Shown here in pieces: positions 16,631-24,732 of a stretch of 64,000 nt of DNA (position 1 is its first letter; each line of letters begins with the position of its first letter). The DNA is from an uncultured Allomuricauda sp. GTDB lineage: Bacteria; Bacteroidota; Bacteroidia; Flavobacteriales; Flavobacteriaceae. The notes beneath the pieces were generated by a model. The model had not been told where the DNA came from. It did not search any database and saw only the letters and a list, made by a program, of their open reading frames with translations. The stretch spans positions 1 through 64,000 of the forward strand of contig NZ_CANMUU010000005.1 of NCBI RefSeq assembly GCF_947501165.1. Reading direction: 5' to 3'. A program made the position numbers and the translations under genes.

Positions 16631-17796
16631 TTTTTCTTTTTTCGTCTTGTTCTGAATGGATTCTTTTTAGAATCAAAAGAGTTGATAAAGTCTTGCATCT
16701 CGTTCGTTAACAGCAACCGGTTTTGATTTTCCCAGAACTCAGGGTTATAATCAAATTTCAGCTTAAAAATATCCTTCTCTGCATTGGCGTTGCTACTAAA
16801 AGAAAAGGAACCGTTATTATCGAAAGTCTGCAAAATGTATTCGCAGGTATACAAATCTTTAAATGTTTTTTTGGTATGTGTGATTTCCACAGAATACAAG
16901 ATTTTGGCTGAGGTGATAAAATATTTACCCCATTTAGAGGACCTTGTAAAATTTACCGTTTGGTTTACCCCAACCGTACGAGAGCGCACAGGTCCGTTCT
17001 TGAAGTATTTATCCCTATCTATTTGGCTTTGCATTACAAAGGCTTCTATAGCCTTGGATTGATTGTTTATCATATAATGGCCCGATGTGTTCAATCCAAC
17101 TAAGTCGGGGTCACTTTGAAACAACACTTTGGACTTACTTTCATTTTCAAATTCCTTTTCCGTAAGACTAAAACCATCCCCTGTGGCATTAAGACGAATG
17201 GTTTCGAACAGGAGTTCCGAAAGTGAAAAGAAGCTGAAGTATACTTTGTTCTCATCCTTATCTGCACCAATTTTTCGCATATTGGATATTTCAAAAGAAA
17301 AATCTTTTTTGGAAGATTCCATTCCTTTACGGTAAATCAAGGTCTTACGTTGCAATTTTCCTTCAATATCCTGTATTCGGATAATTTTTCCATTCTTGCG
17401 GAGCAAACACCTCAAAAAGAAACGCTCTTTAAAAGGGGTGAACATATAATGTTTCGGAATAGAATCACGCACTTTGTCCCAGAGGGTCTTCGTGTTTGTC
17501 AATATGATTTCGTTGAGCTTAAAGGCACTGGGTTTTAAATACAAGGTGTCTCTTAGTACATCAAACGTAGTTCGCAATTCTTCATATCCTACTTTATAGG
17601 CTACGATTGAATCCAGTTCACTCATAAAAAAGAATGCCCCATCCGAATTGGTGGAAGTATGGTCCTTTTTATTGTAAATATCTACAAATTCCAAGGGTTC
17701 CTTGCTTTCAGCATCAAGAACCACAGCCAACTTTTGGTTTTGTGCCAAACCAAAAGTGATGGAAAAGATAAGTAGTGGAAGAATCTTCAACCTCAT
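16627..17796 (-). CDS. Exported CarboxypepD_reg-like domain protein of unknown function
   Basis: A 389-residue protein with a signal peptide (ILPLLIFSITFGLAQ) and an N-terminal beta-sandwich of the carboxypeptidase regulatory-like type (EPLEFVDIYNK, STNSDGAFFFMSELDSIVAY). LNEIILTNTKTLWDKVRDSI follows near residue 95, as in DUF5686-like surface proteins of Bacteroidota. The rest is beta-rich without recognised motifs, and the C-terminus is very basic (NPFRTRRKKKN). Its start overlaps the end of the preceding lipoprotein gene as ATGA, so they form a two-gene operon. Function is unknown. Confidence 0.78.
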   Translation of the reverse strand: MRLKILPLLIFSITFGLAQNQKLAVVLDAESKEPLEFVDIYNKKDHTSTNSDGAFFFMSELDSIVAYKVGYEELRTTFDVLRDTLYLKPSAFKLNEIILTNTKTLWDKVRDSIPKHYMFTPFKERFFLRCLLRKNGKIIRIQDIEGKLQRKTLIYRKGMESSKKDFSFEISNMRKIGADKDENKVYFSFFSLSELLFETIRLNATGDGFSLTEKEFENESKSKVLFQSDPDLVGLNTSGHYMINNQSKAIEAFVMQSQIDRDKYFKNGPVRSRTVGVNQTVNFTRSSKWGKYFITSAKILYSVEITHTKKTFKDLYTCEYILQTFDNNGSFSFSSNANAEKDIFKLKFDYNPEFWENQNRLLLTNEMQDFINSFDSKKNPFRTRRKKKN

Positions 17797-18476
17797 TCGG
17801 TAACGACCTTCAAGTTGGTAAAATTTAAATTAAAACCCCCTTCAGGTTTTTTATGGTCTTGCGCTAGCTGAAAACCTTCAATCTCAATATAATTTTCCCA
17901 AGTCGTTGTCATGGACGGCTCTTCTTGGTTTCCTTTTCTGAAAACCCATTCCCTAAGAATAAAGTCATCACCAAAGTAGAAATCATAGGCATCCCCTGGA
18001 GTATAACCACCTTCATTGGAATAGACAATAGTTAACTTTTGCATCAACTTATTGCTAATTGGAGCAATTTCTTCTTTAGAATGCTCATATTCAAACCCGT
18101 TTTGGTCCCAAACCAAGTTAAAAGGAGCTATAATCCAATATCTGTCGTTGATAAAACCTCCATTGGTTTTGTAGGCAACACTATCCATTTCTTTTCTGAA
18201 ATAAGTAAGTGTGTCGTTTGAGCTCATAGCTGTAACCTGATTGGTCTTGGGCTTCCAAATCCATGAACGTTCAAAGTGCGTGCTATCTCTATCTACATTG
18301 AATGTAAAGTGAAACTCTTTTACAGTATTCCAATTATCGTACCCATGGGCCGAGGCAATCTTCTCAAGAACAGATTTAGAGGGCTCCGGTTCAGCAATCA
18401 CAGACTTTTTAGGCTCGGCCTTGCAAGCCAAGAGCGAAATAGATAAGCAGATAAAAAGAAAAAGCGTTGACTTCAT
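17793..18476 (-). CDS. Predicted lipoprotein, DUF6503-like
   Basis: A 227-residue protein with a lipoprotein signal (FICLSISLLAC, Cys at 18), followed by an acidic linker. The body is beta-rich with HGYDNWNTVKEFHFTFNVDR and WIIAPFNLVWDQNGFEYEH, typical of a family of periplasmic lipid-binding-like proteins in Flavobacteriia (DUF6503 from memory). A TATCTTTG box at 18500-18493 is a likely promoter -7 element. It leads the operon with the CarboxypepD_reg-like gene. Function is unknown. Confidence 0.75.
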   Translation of the reverse strand: MKSTLFLFICLSISLLACKAEPKKSVIAEPEPSKSVLEKIASAHGYDNWNTVKEFHFTFNVDRDSTHFERSWIWKPKTNQVTAMSSNDTLTYFRKEMDSVAYKTNGGFINDRYWIIAPFNLVWDQNGFEYEHSKEEIAPISNKLMQKLTIVYSNEGGYTPGDAYDFYFGDDFILREWVFRKGNQEEPSMTTTWENYIEIEGFQLAQDHKKPEGGFNLNFTNLKVVTE

Positions 18477-18492
18477 AACTTAATTTATTATT

Positions 18493-18500
18493 CAAAGATA
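18493..18500 (-). promoter_or_regulatory. -7 promoter box (TATCTTTG) before the DUF6503-like lipoprotein
   Basis: TATCTTTG on the minus strand fits TAnnTTTG and lies 16 bp before the ATG at 18476. No good TTG is seen at the -33 distance, so this is a moderate call. Confidence 0.45.
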
Positions 18501-18565
18501 CCGTCTTTTTAAGTTATCTTGTTCATTGATTTAACCAAGAGTTTTCTTCTACAAACCCCATACGA

Positions 18566-19195
18566 GTGACTTTTATCAAAAGGCTGTTTCTAACTCTTAT
18601 AAGTAACCTTGATAATAGATCATTGCAAGAAAATGATCCGTATGCCCATCTTTCGGATGAAGAATTGGTAGAACGGATTGTAGCCAATAACAACCCCATG
18701 CTTTTTGGAAAATTGTACGACCGTTATGCAAAAATGGTATACAATAAGTGCTATGGTTTTGCCAAATCGCAAGATGAGGCCGAAGACCTGACACAGGATG
18801 TTTTTCTTCAACTGTTCATCAAGTTGAAGATGTTCAAGGGGAAGTCTAAGTTTTCAACTTGGCTCTATTCCTTTACCTATAACTTTTGTGTCAACTACGT
18901 AAACCGGAACAAACAGCGCAAGATGAGTGATAAATCGGTTCCTGTGGAGGATTCCGAGTATAAACTTTCGGCGGAGATTCCTGATGAGAATCTTTTTGAA
19001 ATGAAATCGAAAAAACTCAAAAAGGCCTTGGAATTGATTTCGGCAGAAGAAAAATCCTTGTTATTGCTCAAATATCAGGATGGGGCCAGTATCAAGGAGT
19101 TGACCGAATTATTGGAACTGGGTGAAAGTGCCGTGAAAATGCGCTTGAAACGGGCAAAGGAAAGATTAATGGAAACCTATAATACCTTGGAATAA
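18566..19195 (+). CDS. ECF-type RNA polymerase sigma factor
   Basis: A 209-residue sigma-70 family protein with a GTG start. Region 2 (FGKLYDRYAKMVYNKCYGF, EAEDLTQDVFLQLFIKL, FSTWLYSFTYNFCVNYV) and region 4 (SLLLLKYQDGASIKELTELL, GESAVKMRLKRAKERL) are both present. The first 30 residues are an extension not typical of the family. The next gene begins at the last base of its stop codon (TAATG) and encodes a 62-residue protein in the place where an anti-sigma factor is usually found. The mechanosensitive channel gene follows. Confidence 0.9.
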   Translation: MTFIKRLFLTLISNLDNRSLQENDPYAHLSDEELVERIVANNNPMLFGKLYDRYAKMVYNKCYGFAKSQDEAEDLTQDVFLQLFIKLKMFKGKSKFSTWLYSFTYNFCVNYVNRNKQRKMSDKSVPVEDSEYKLSAEIPDENLFEMKSKKLKKALELISAEEKSLLLLKYQDGASIKELTELLELGESAVKMRLKRAKERLMETYNTLE

Positions 19196-19383
19196 TGGCG
19201 AAAAAACGAAAAAATCCTTTTAAGGAATTGGAGGCCTCGTTACGTGAGGTGCCCCCTGGTATGAAGAAAAAAGTGATGAACGATATTGCGGCGGCAAAGC
19301 TCATTATGGATATGGGCTCGCTTTTCTCATTTAATATTGGTTCAGCATTAAGAAGACTTTTTAAAACTTTTGGTAACAATTGA
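19195..19383 (+). CDS. Small basic protein of unknown function coupled to the sigma factor
   Basis: A 62-residue protein starting at TAATG, one base overlapping the sigma-factor stop. The N-terminus is very basic (MAKKRKNPFKELEASL), then VPPGMKKKVMNDIAAAKLIM and a mildly hydrophobic tail. It lacks the membrane helix and the His-Cys zinc motif of anti-sigma factors. The tight coupling and absence of another partner suggest it acts with the sigma factor. That is inference from position only. Confidence 0.7.
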   Translation: MAKKRKNPFKELEASLREVPPGMKKKVMNDIAAAKLIMDMGSLFSFNIGSALRRLFKTFGNN

Positions 19384-19405
19384 TAAGAATACTAAAATAA
19401 TACAG

Positions 19406-20233
19406 ATGGAAACAATAAACGAATGGAAAGACCTGACCTTTAATTCCCTGATAACTATGGGAAGGGATATTGCTTCGGCATTGCCAAAAATAATTGGGGC
19501 AATCATTATTTTGTTGATTGGATGGATTGTAACGAAAATTATCCTGTTTATACTTGGTAAAATTCTAAAATTGGCCAAGGTGGATACACTGAGCGAAAAA
19601 ATCAATGAGATGGATTTACTTGGAAAAGGTGATTTTAAGTTTGACATAGCCAAAATCATCCTGGGTTTTGTAAAATGGCTATTGCTATTGGTCTTTCTTA
19701 TTGTCGCTGCTGATATTTTGAGTTGGGAGATTATTTCCACTGAAATTGGAAACCTACTTCGTTACCTTCCTAGATTGTTCAGCGCGCTGGCCTTGATGAT
19801 GATTGGACTATACGTAGGGAATTTTGTAAAAACTACGGTAAAAAAGCTGTTCGATAGTTTGGAATTTGCAGGATCTAATGTGGTCAGCAACTTACTGTTT
19901 TACATTATTGTAATTTTTATTTCCATCACAGCATTGAATCAAGCAGGCATTGATACTACCATAATTACCAACAACATCACCATGATTTTGGGTGCCTTTC
20001 TTTTGGCTTTTGCCTTGGGATTGGGATTGGGTTCTCGGGATATCATCACAGATTTACTTCGTTCTTTCTATACCAGAAGAACGTATGCCGTTGGGGATAA
20101 GATTGTTATAGGAGAACATTCCGGTACTGTAGAAGCCATAGAAAATAATACTCTTACGCTGGTGACCAAGTCTGGAAAATATGTCATACCCATCAAAGAT
20201 GTGGCATCTTCCAAAGTGGAAATAAAGGGATAG
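19406..20233 (+). CDS. MscS-like mechanosensitive ion channel
   Basis: The ATG at 19406 is preferred because METINEWKDLTFNSL matches family starts; the frame opens 12 codons earlier. The 275-residue protein has four or five membrane helices, including LPKIIGAIIILLIGWIVTKI and an Ala/Gly-rich pore-like helix (LLAFALGLGLGSRDIITDLL). The small beta domain of MscS follows (YAVGDKIVIGEHSGTVEAI, TLVTKSGKYVIPIKDV). It ends there and lacks the large cytoplasmic cage of E. coli MscS. It would release solutes on membrane stretch. It follows the sigma-factor pair and may be in the same transcript. Confidence 0.85.
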   Translation: METINEWKDLTFNSLITMGRDIASALPKIIGAIIILLIGWIVTKIILFILGKILKLAKVDTLSEKINEMDLLGKGDFKFDIAKIILGFVKWLLLLVFLIVAADILSWEIISTEIGNLLRYLPRLFSALALMMIGLYVGNFVKTTVKKLFDSLEFAGSNVVSNLLFYIIVIFISITALNQAGIDTTIITNNITMILGAFLLAFALGLGLGSRDIITDLLRSFYTRRTYAVGDKIVIGEHSGTVEAIENNTLTLVTKSGKYVIPIKDVASSKVEIKG

Positions 20234-20288
20234 GGCAAAATGATATAACAAGTCGTTAATAGGGGATGTTACTTCCTTGGAATTTGAT

Positions 20289-20296
20289 TAATTTTG
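20289..20296 (+). promoter_or_regulatory. -7 promoter box (TAATTTTG) before clpP
   Basis: TAATTTTG fits TAnnTTTG and lies 20 bp before the ATG at 20317. No clear TTG is found at the expected upstream distance, so confidence is limited. Confidence 0.45.
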
Positions 20297-20316
20297 AAAC
20301 TTTCAACACGCAAAAG

Positions 20317-20865
20317 ATGAGTTCAAAAAAAGGAAAGGTCAGTGAATTGATCCAAGAAAAATTACTGGAAGAGCGAAAAGTGTTTCTGTGGGGAATGGTA
20401 GATGATGATTCTGCGAAACATGTGGTCGACCGATTGCTATACTTGGATTTACAAAGTCACGACGAAATTCAATTGATTATCAATAGCCCTGGAGGTTACG
20501 TTACCTCCGGCTTTACCATGTACGATACCATTAAGCAAATTAAGAGCCCCGTTTCTACGGTGTGTTCTGGGCTTGCAGCTTCCATGGGTTCCATTTTGCT
20601 TTCCGTAGGGGAGAAGGGAAGACGATTTATTCAGCCTCATGCTCGGGTAATGATTCACCAGCCTAGCGGAGGAGCTCAGGGACAGGCGTCCAATATTGAG
20701 ATCCAAGCGAGGGAAATCATAAAAACCAAAGAAATCGGTGCACGAATTTTAGCAGAGAATTGCGGGCAGGATTTTGAGAAGGTAATGAAAGATTTTGACC
20801 GTGACTATTGGATGGATGCAGAAGAGTCCGTGGCATACGGTATAGTAGACGGCATCTTAGAATAA
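20317..20865 (+). CDS. clpP: ClpP-family serine protease subunit
   Basis: A 182-residue protein from the ATG at 20317 (MSSKKGKVSEL); a frame from 20266 would add an unlikely leader. The catalytic triad is S89 in GLAASMGSILLS, H114 in VMIHQPSGGAQGQ and D163 in DFDRDYWMDAEESV. The oligomerisation segment INSPGGYVTSGF is present. Length and motifs match the proteolytic subunit of Clp proteases, here without an adjacent clpX. Many Bacteroidota have two clpP genes, so this may be the accessory copy. It ends at a strong bidirectional terminator. Confidence 0.92.
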   Translation: MSSKKGKVSELIQEKLLEERKVFLWGMVDDDSAKHVVDRLLYLDLQSHDEIQLIINSPGGYVTSGFTMYDTIKQIKSPVSTVCSGLAASMGSILLSVGEKGRRFIQPHARVMIHQPSGGAQGQASNIEIQAREIIKTKEIGARILAENCGQDFEKVMKDFDRDYWMDAEESVAYGIVDGILE

Positions 20866-20887
20866 AATTGTTTTTATAAAAGGGAAA

Positions 20888-20915
20888 AAGTCCTTCGTAG
20901 TGTTTACGAAGGACT
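20888..20915. terminator. Bidirectional terminator between clpP and the photolyase operon
   Basis: AAGTCCTTCGTA and TACGAAGGACTT form a near-perfect 12-bp stem around a tiny loop (GTGTT region). A-rich DNA lies on one side and T-rich DNA on the other. It can end both the clpP transcript and the minus-strand operon that ends at 21004. Confidence 0.85.
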
Positions 20916-21003
20916 TTCTGCATATATATGGACGCCGAAGCGGAATATTTATTATATCTACGGCAATAACAATGCCGAAAGATTTTAAGGTTCTGTTAAA
21001 ATG

Positions 21004-22536
21004 TTAAAATCTTTCCGGATGCGCTATGATTTCTTTAGCTCTTTCTTTTAGTACCACCATTTCCTTAGGGTCTTTTTTCTTCAAAAGATTGAGCATCATC
21101 GACATTCGCTGATTGTTCTCAAAGTATTCTTTCTTTTCATCCAAAAAATTCCAATACAGGGCATTGAAAGGGCATGCTTTATCGCCTATTTTTTCAGTAG
21201 ACTTGTAATGGCAACCCTTACAATAGTTGCCCATTTTGTTGATGTAGTTGGCACTGCTCACATAGGGTTTTGTTGCTACGATGCCTCCATCGGCAAATTG
21301 GCTCATACCACGGGTATTGGTAATCTCTACCCATTCAATGGCATCAATGTATACGCCAAGATACCACCGGTCCACTTCATCAGGATGGGTTTGGGTAAGC
21401 AAGGCGTAGTTGCCAATAATCATTAACCGCTGAATGTGGTGCGCATAGGCGTCATCCAGGCTTTGGGTTATCGACTGTTTTAGGCAATTCATTTTGGTTT
21501 CACCTGTCCAAAAAAACTCTGGTAAAGGATTGTGATTGTTCAATTCGTTCAAATTGGAATACTCTGGCATTTTCATCCAATATATACCTCGCATATATTC
21601 CCGCCAGCCCAGAATTTGACGTACAAAACCTTCTACCTGGGAAATATGTATGTCTGATTGGTTTTCGTAAAAGTATTCCAATACCCGGTCAATCACTTTT
21701 TTAGGAGAAAGCATCTTACTGTTCATGGCGAACGACAAGCGCGAATGAAAAAGAAACTTTTCCTCGGTATGGAAAGCATCTTGGTAATCGCCAAAATACT
21801 TAAGCAAGTTCTCGCAGAAGTATTCTAAAAGTTCTTCACATTCAGCTTCAGAAGTTGGCCAATTAAAACTTTCAGTGTCAATGTTTCCGAAGGTCTGAAT
21901 TTCAGCCTCATTTATTTCATCCAAAAGTGAATTCACATTTTTCTCAAAGTTGAGTTCTTTAGGAATAAGAGGAGAACCGTTCCATTTTTTACGATTGCTG
22001 TGGTCAAAGTTCCACTTTCCACCATCCGGTTGACCATTTACCATCATGATGTCATGCTTTTTTCGCATCATGCGGTAAAAGCTCTCCATGATCAATTGCT
22101 TTTTCCCTTGGAAGAAATCTCGAAGTTCATAACGGCCGGTATAGAAATGCTCTGTGCCGTAGGCTTCGGTCTTAATATCCAGTGATTCGCAGATATCAGA
22201 AAGTTGCTTGTCTAAACGGTATTCATCCGGATATTGATGTTCGAATTTCTCAACACCTAGTTCTGTGATATGGTGCTGAATAATTTTCTCCAAATCTTGA
22301 TGATTTTCGGAATCGTTTATATTCAGGTAAATGACATGATGCCCTTTCTTTTTTAAAGCCTCTGAGAAGTTTCGCATGGCCATAAAAAATCCTACCACTT
22401 TTTGAATATGGTGTTTTACGTAGTCAGTCTCTTGACGCATTTCGGCCATCAGGTAAACAACATTATCATCTGTTTGTTTGAACCAACTATGTTGTAGGTT
22501 CAATTGGTCACCGAGAACTAGGCGCAATGTTTTCAT
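21004..22536 (-). CDS. Cryptochrome/photolyase family protein of the FeS-BCP (DPRP) type
   Basis: A 510-residue protein with the start MKTLRLVLGDQLNLQHSW, diagnostic of deoxyribodipyrimidine photolyase-related proteins. This family contains bacterial (6-4) photolyases with FAD and a 4Fe-4S cluster. Four cysteines fit the cluster ligands: one in GETKMNCLKQS and three in NYCKGCHYKSTEKIGDKACPF (C-x2-C-x12-C). HIQRLMIIGNYALLTQ and the ADGGIVATKPYVSSA segment are typical FAD-domain parts. It is the last gene of a four-gene photoreactivation operon, 4 bp after the DASH cryptochrome. It should repair UV lesions in light. Confidence 0.93.
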   Translation of the reverse strand: MKTLRLVLGDQLNLQHSWFKQTDDNVVYLMAEMRQETDYVKHHIQKVVGFFMAMRNFSEALKKKGHHVIYLNINDSENHQDLEKIIQHHITELGVEKFEHQYPDEYRLDKQLSDICESLDIKTEAYGTEHFYTGRYELRDFFQGKKQLIMESFYRMMRKKHDIMMVNGQPDGGKWNFDHSNRKKWNGSPLIPKELNFEKNVNSLLDEINEAEIQTFGNIDTESFNWPTSEAECEELLEYFCENLLKYFGDYQDAFHTEEKFLFHSRLSFAMNSKMLSPKKVIDRVLEYFYENQSDIHISQVEGFVRQILGWREYMRGIYWMKMPEYSNLNELNNHNPLPEFFWTGETKMNCLKQSITQSLDDAYAHHIQRLMIIGNYALLTQTHPDEVDRWYLGVYIDAIEWVEITNTRGMSQFADGGIVATKPYVSSANYINKMGNYCKGCHYKSTEKIGDKACPFNALYWNFLDEKKEYFENNQRMSMMLNLLKKKDPKEMVVLKERAKEIIAHPERF

Positions 22537-22540
22537 ACTG

Positions 22541-23836
22541 TTAGAATAAAGTATCCTGTAACCATAGATTTTGAAATTTTCCCTTTGAATCGTACATCTC
22601 GGCCTGTCTTTTTATGTTAAATTTTCGGTCTCTTGGGTCGTTGCCCACACCACTGTTGTACATCCAATTACCCCAATTGCTGTGAACATCGTAATCAATA
22701 AGCATTGATTCAAAGTAGGCTGCCCCAATACGCCAATCCTGTTCAAGTTCCTTACTCCAAAAACTGGCAACATTTTGTCGTCCTCTATTGCTCATCCAAC
22801 CTGTTTTAGCCAACTCTTTCATATTGGCATTCACAAAAGGCTCCTTTGTTGTCCCATCCATCCATGATTTCAAATGGCTTTTGTCTGATTTCCATTTATA
22901 GGATTTTTGAAGGATTCCACCCAAATGGAAAATACGATTACCGTATTTAAGAGAAACGTATTTGAAATAATCCCGCCATATCAACTCGAAGATGAGCCAA
23001 TAGGTATCTTGATTTTTTTTGATTTCCTTCTCAAATTTTTTAACCTCCCAATAAGTGGTTCGTGCAGATAAGCTCCCATTGGCCAACCAAGGAGAAAACT
23101 TGGAACTGTAGTCCGTTCCAACCAACCCGTTTCTAGTTTTCTTATAGTATGCCAGCTTTTTGGAGTCCCAGAAGTAATATTGTATTCGCTTTAAGGCTTC
23201 TTTTTCTCCACCTTTAAATGGAAATGCGCTTTTGGGTTCATCAGCGAAATTTTCAAATCCAAGTTCTTGAAGTGTTGGGATTTTATTCGTGTTTTCTATC
23301 AAGTTGTCTTTTGATAGTGTAGAGAGTTTTTCCAATGTTTGTCTTACACTTACTTCTTTTTCACACTTTTTCCTGAATTGTGTAAAGATGTTCGGGATGC
23401 TTTGAAAAGATGGATAAGTAAGGTCGTCTGGATGGAACAAAAATTGGTCAAAATGCTCAATGATTTCAATACCATCTGACAATTTGGATTTTACAGCTTG
23501 CAGTACTTCAACCTCTTCTGATGTCCATTCTTTTTGCTTATGAATTTGGTGAATACCATGTTTTTTCACCAAATCAGGCAAAATATCTTCAGGTTTTGCA
23601 TGAAAAACCAATAAACTGATGTTTACCGCTTCAAGATTTTGTTTGAGCTCCCGTATCGTTTCGATGAGAAATTGTGTTCTAAACCGTTCTGTTTTTTTGA
23701 ATCCATACTTGGTCATTTCAAAAAAGCGTGGGTCAAAAAAGTAGGTAGCTATAACCTTATTGCCTTTGGCTGCTTGCGTGAGACTTTGATTGTCAACCGT
23801 ACGTAAGTCATTTCCAAACCATACCAATGTGTTCAT
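22541..23836 (-). CDS. DASH-type cryptochrome/photolyase
   Basis: A 431-residue flavoprotein. The N-terminal alpha/beta domain begins LVWFGNDLRTVDNQSL. The C-terminal FAD domain has FSPWLANGSLSARTTYWEV, FELIWRDYFKYVSLKYGNRI, and GWMSNRGRQNVASFWSKEL followed by DVHSNWGNWMYNSGVGNDPR. These are DASH signatures. DASH proteins repair cyclobutane dimers in single-stranded DNA and may also sense light. The ATG lies 1 bp after the stop of the DUF2256 gene, so the two are coupled. The length is that of compact bacterial DASH proteins without a C-terminal extension. Confidence 0.95.
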   Translation of the reverse strand: MNTLVWFGNDLRTVDNQSLTQAAKGNKVIATYFFDPRFFEMTKYGFKKTERFRTQFLIETIRELKQNLEAVNISLLVFHAKPEDILPDLVKKHGIHQIHKQKEWTSEEVEVLQAVKSKLSDGIEIIEHFDQFLFHPDDLTYPSFQSIPNIFTQFRKKCEKEVSVRQTLEKLSTLSKDNLIENTNKIPTLQELGFENFADEPKSAFPFKGGEKEALKRIQYYFWDSKKLAYYKKTRNGLVGTDYSSKFSPWLANGSLSARTTYWEVKKFEKEIKKNQDTYWLIFELIWRDYFKYVSLKYGNRIFHLGGILQKSYKWKSDKSHLKSWMDGTTKEPFVNANMKELAKTGWMSNRGRQNVASFWSKELEQDWRIGAAYFESMLIDYDVHSNWGNWMYNSGVGNDPRDRKFNIKRQAEMYDSKGKFQNLWLQDTLF

Positions 23837-23837
23837 C

Positions 23838-23972
23838 TTACTTCAATTTTTTGCAACGTTGACTGCAATATTTTACAGCTTTCCAATTCTTTTCCCATTT
23901 TTTTCGCCAGGAAAAAGGCTTGCCACATACAGCACAGATTTTAGTGGGAAGGTTCACTTTCTTGTGCGCCAT
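23838..23972 (-). CDS. DUF2256-family small Cys protein
   Basis: A 44-residue gene. It begins [20 protein letters not shown] and ends [10 protein letters not shown]. Cys pairs at C13/C16 and C36/C40 form a zinc-finger-like CxxC...CxxxC set, with the aromatic [10 protein letters not shown] between them. This is the DUF2256 pattern, a family often found next to or fused with photolyases and cryptochromes. It starts 32 bp inside the flavin-reductase gene and stops 1 bp before the cryptochrome start. Function is unknown, but the context strongly ties it to photolyase activity or maturation. Confidence 0.9.
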   Translation of the reverse strand: MAHKKVNLPTKICAVCGKPFSWRKKWEKNWKAVKYCSQRCKKLK

Positions 23973-24606
23973 GCAAAAGAGATTCTAAATTTTCATCCGG
24001 TTTGGCGTACGAAAGTCTATCCATTATTTTGGGTTTGGCATAACCATCCAGCCCAACTATGGATATCAAATCAGCTTCATCCAATTTGGCCCAACAATCC
24101 TCCAACAAAATGGATTCTTTGATGTAGATGTCTTCAATGGCGCCTACCATTAGAATACATCCATTTTCCTCTATCTCATATTCGTTTACATAGGAACAGG
24201 CTATTTGAATTGGGCTTTTGTCCACAAAAGGAGCGGGGAAATCGCCTTGGTAGCTTTCCGTCAGTCCAGTTTTGGTAAACTCGGATTCTCCCTTTTTGTA
24301 CTTGGCCGAAGTGGCGTGAGCCGTTTTGTATATTTCTTCAGTTATGGCATTTATGGTATATGAAGAAGTAGCTTTAATGTTGTCATACGTATGCCGTTCC
24401 ACGGTCAAGGGTCTAAGTACAAACCCTAAAAGCGCCGGATTGCTACCCAAATGGATGACCGAATTAAATATGGCCACATTGGTTATACCCTCTTTGGATT
24501 GAGAGGCTATGAGATTAGCGGATTTGTACCCAGATATGGTATTGATGAGGTTGGCCTTATGCCTTGAAGGCAAAGTTCTAATTGTTTTTTTTGAGAATTG
24601 TATCAT
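23941..24606 (-). CDS. Flavin reductase-like FMN-binding split-barrel protein
   Basis: A 221-residue protein from the ATG at 24606 ([17 protein letters not shown]); a longer frame from 24639 adds only a hydrophobic leader. [40 protein letters not shown] is the typical FMN-binding split barrel of the flavin reductase family, and [23 protein letters not shown] the following loop. It leads the operon ahead of DUF2256 and the two photolyase-type flavoproteins. Supplying reduced flavin or electrons to them is a reasonable inference, not shown. A TATTTTTG box at 24623-24616 is close upstream. Confidence 0.85.
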   Translation of the reverse strand: MIQFSKKTIRTLPSRHKANLINTISGYKSANLIASQSKEGITNVAIFNSVIHLGSNPALLGFVLRPLTVERHTYDNIKATSSYTINAITEEIYKTAHATSAKYKKGESEFTKTGLTESYQGDFPAPFVDKSPIQIACSYVNEYEIEENGCILMVGAIEDIYIKESILLEDCWAKLDEADLISIVGLDGYAKPKIMDRLSYAKPDENLESLLHGAQESEPSH

Positions 24607-24732
24607 ATTGTTTAACAAAAATACAAAAAGGATAAACAAGAATAGACAAGTCAGCCAAACATTCTAACAAAGATTTCATACGGGTCAAATTCCTTATTTT
24701 AGTAGTTGAAAAATTTCACCTCAAGTCACCTA

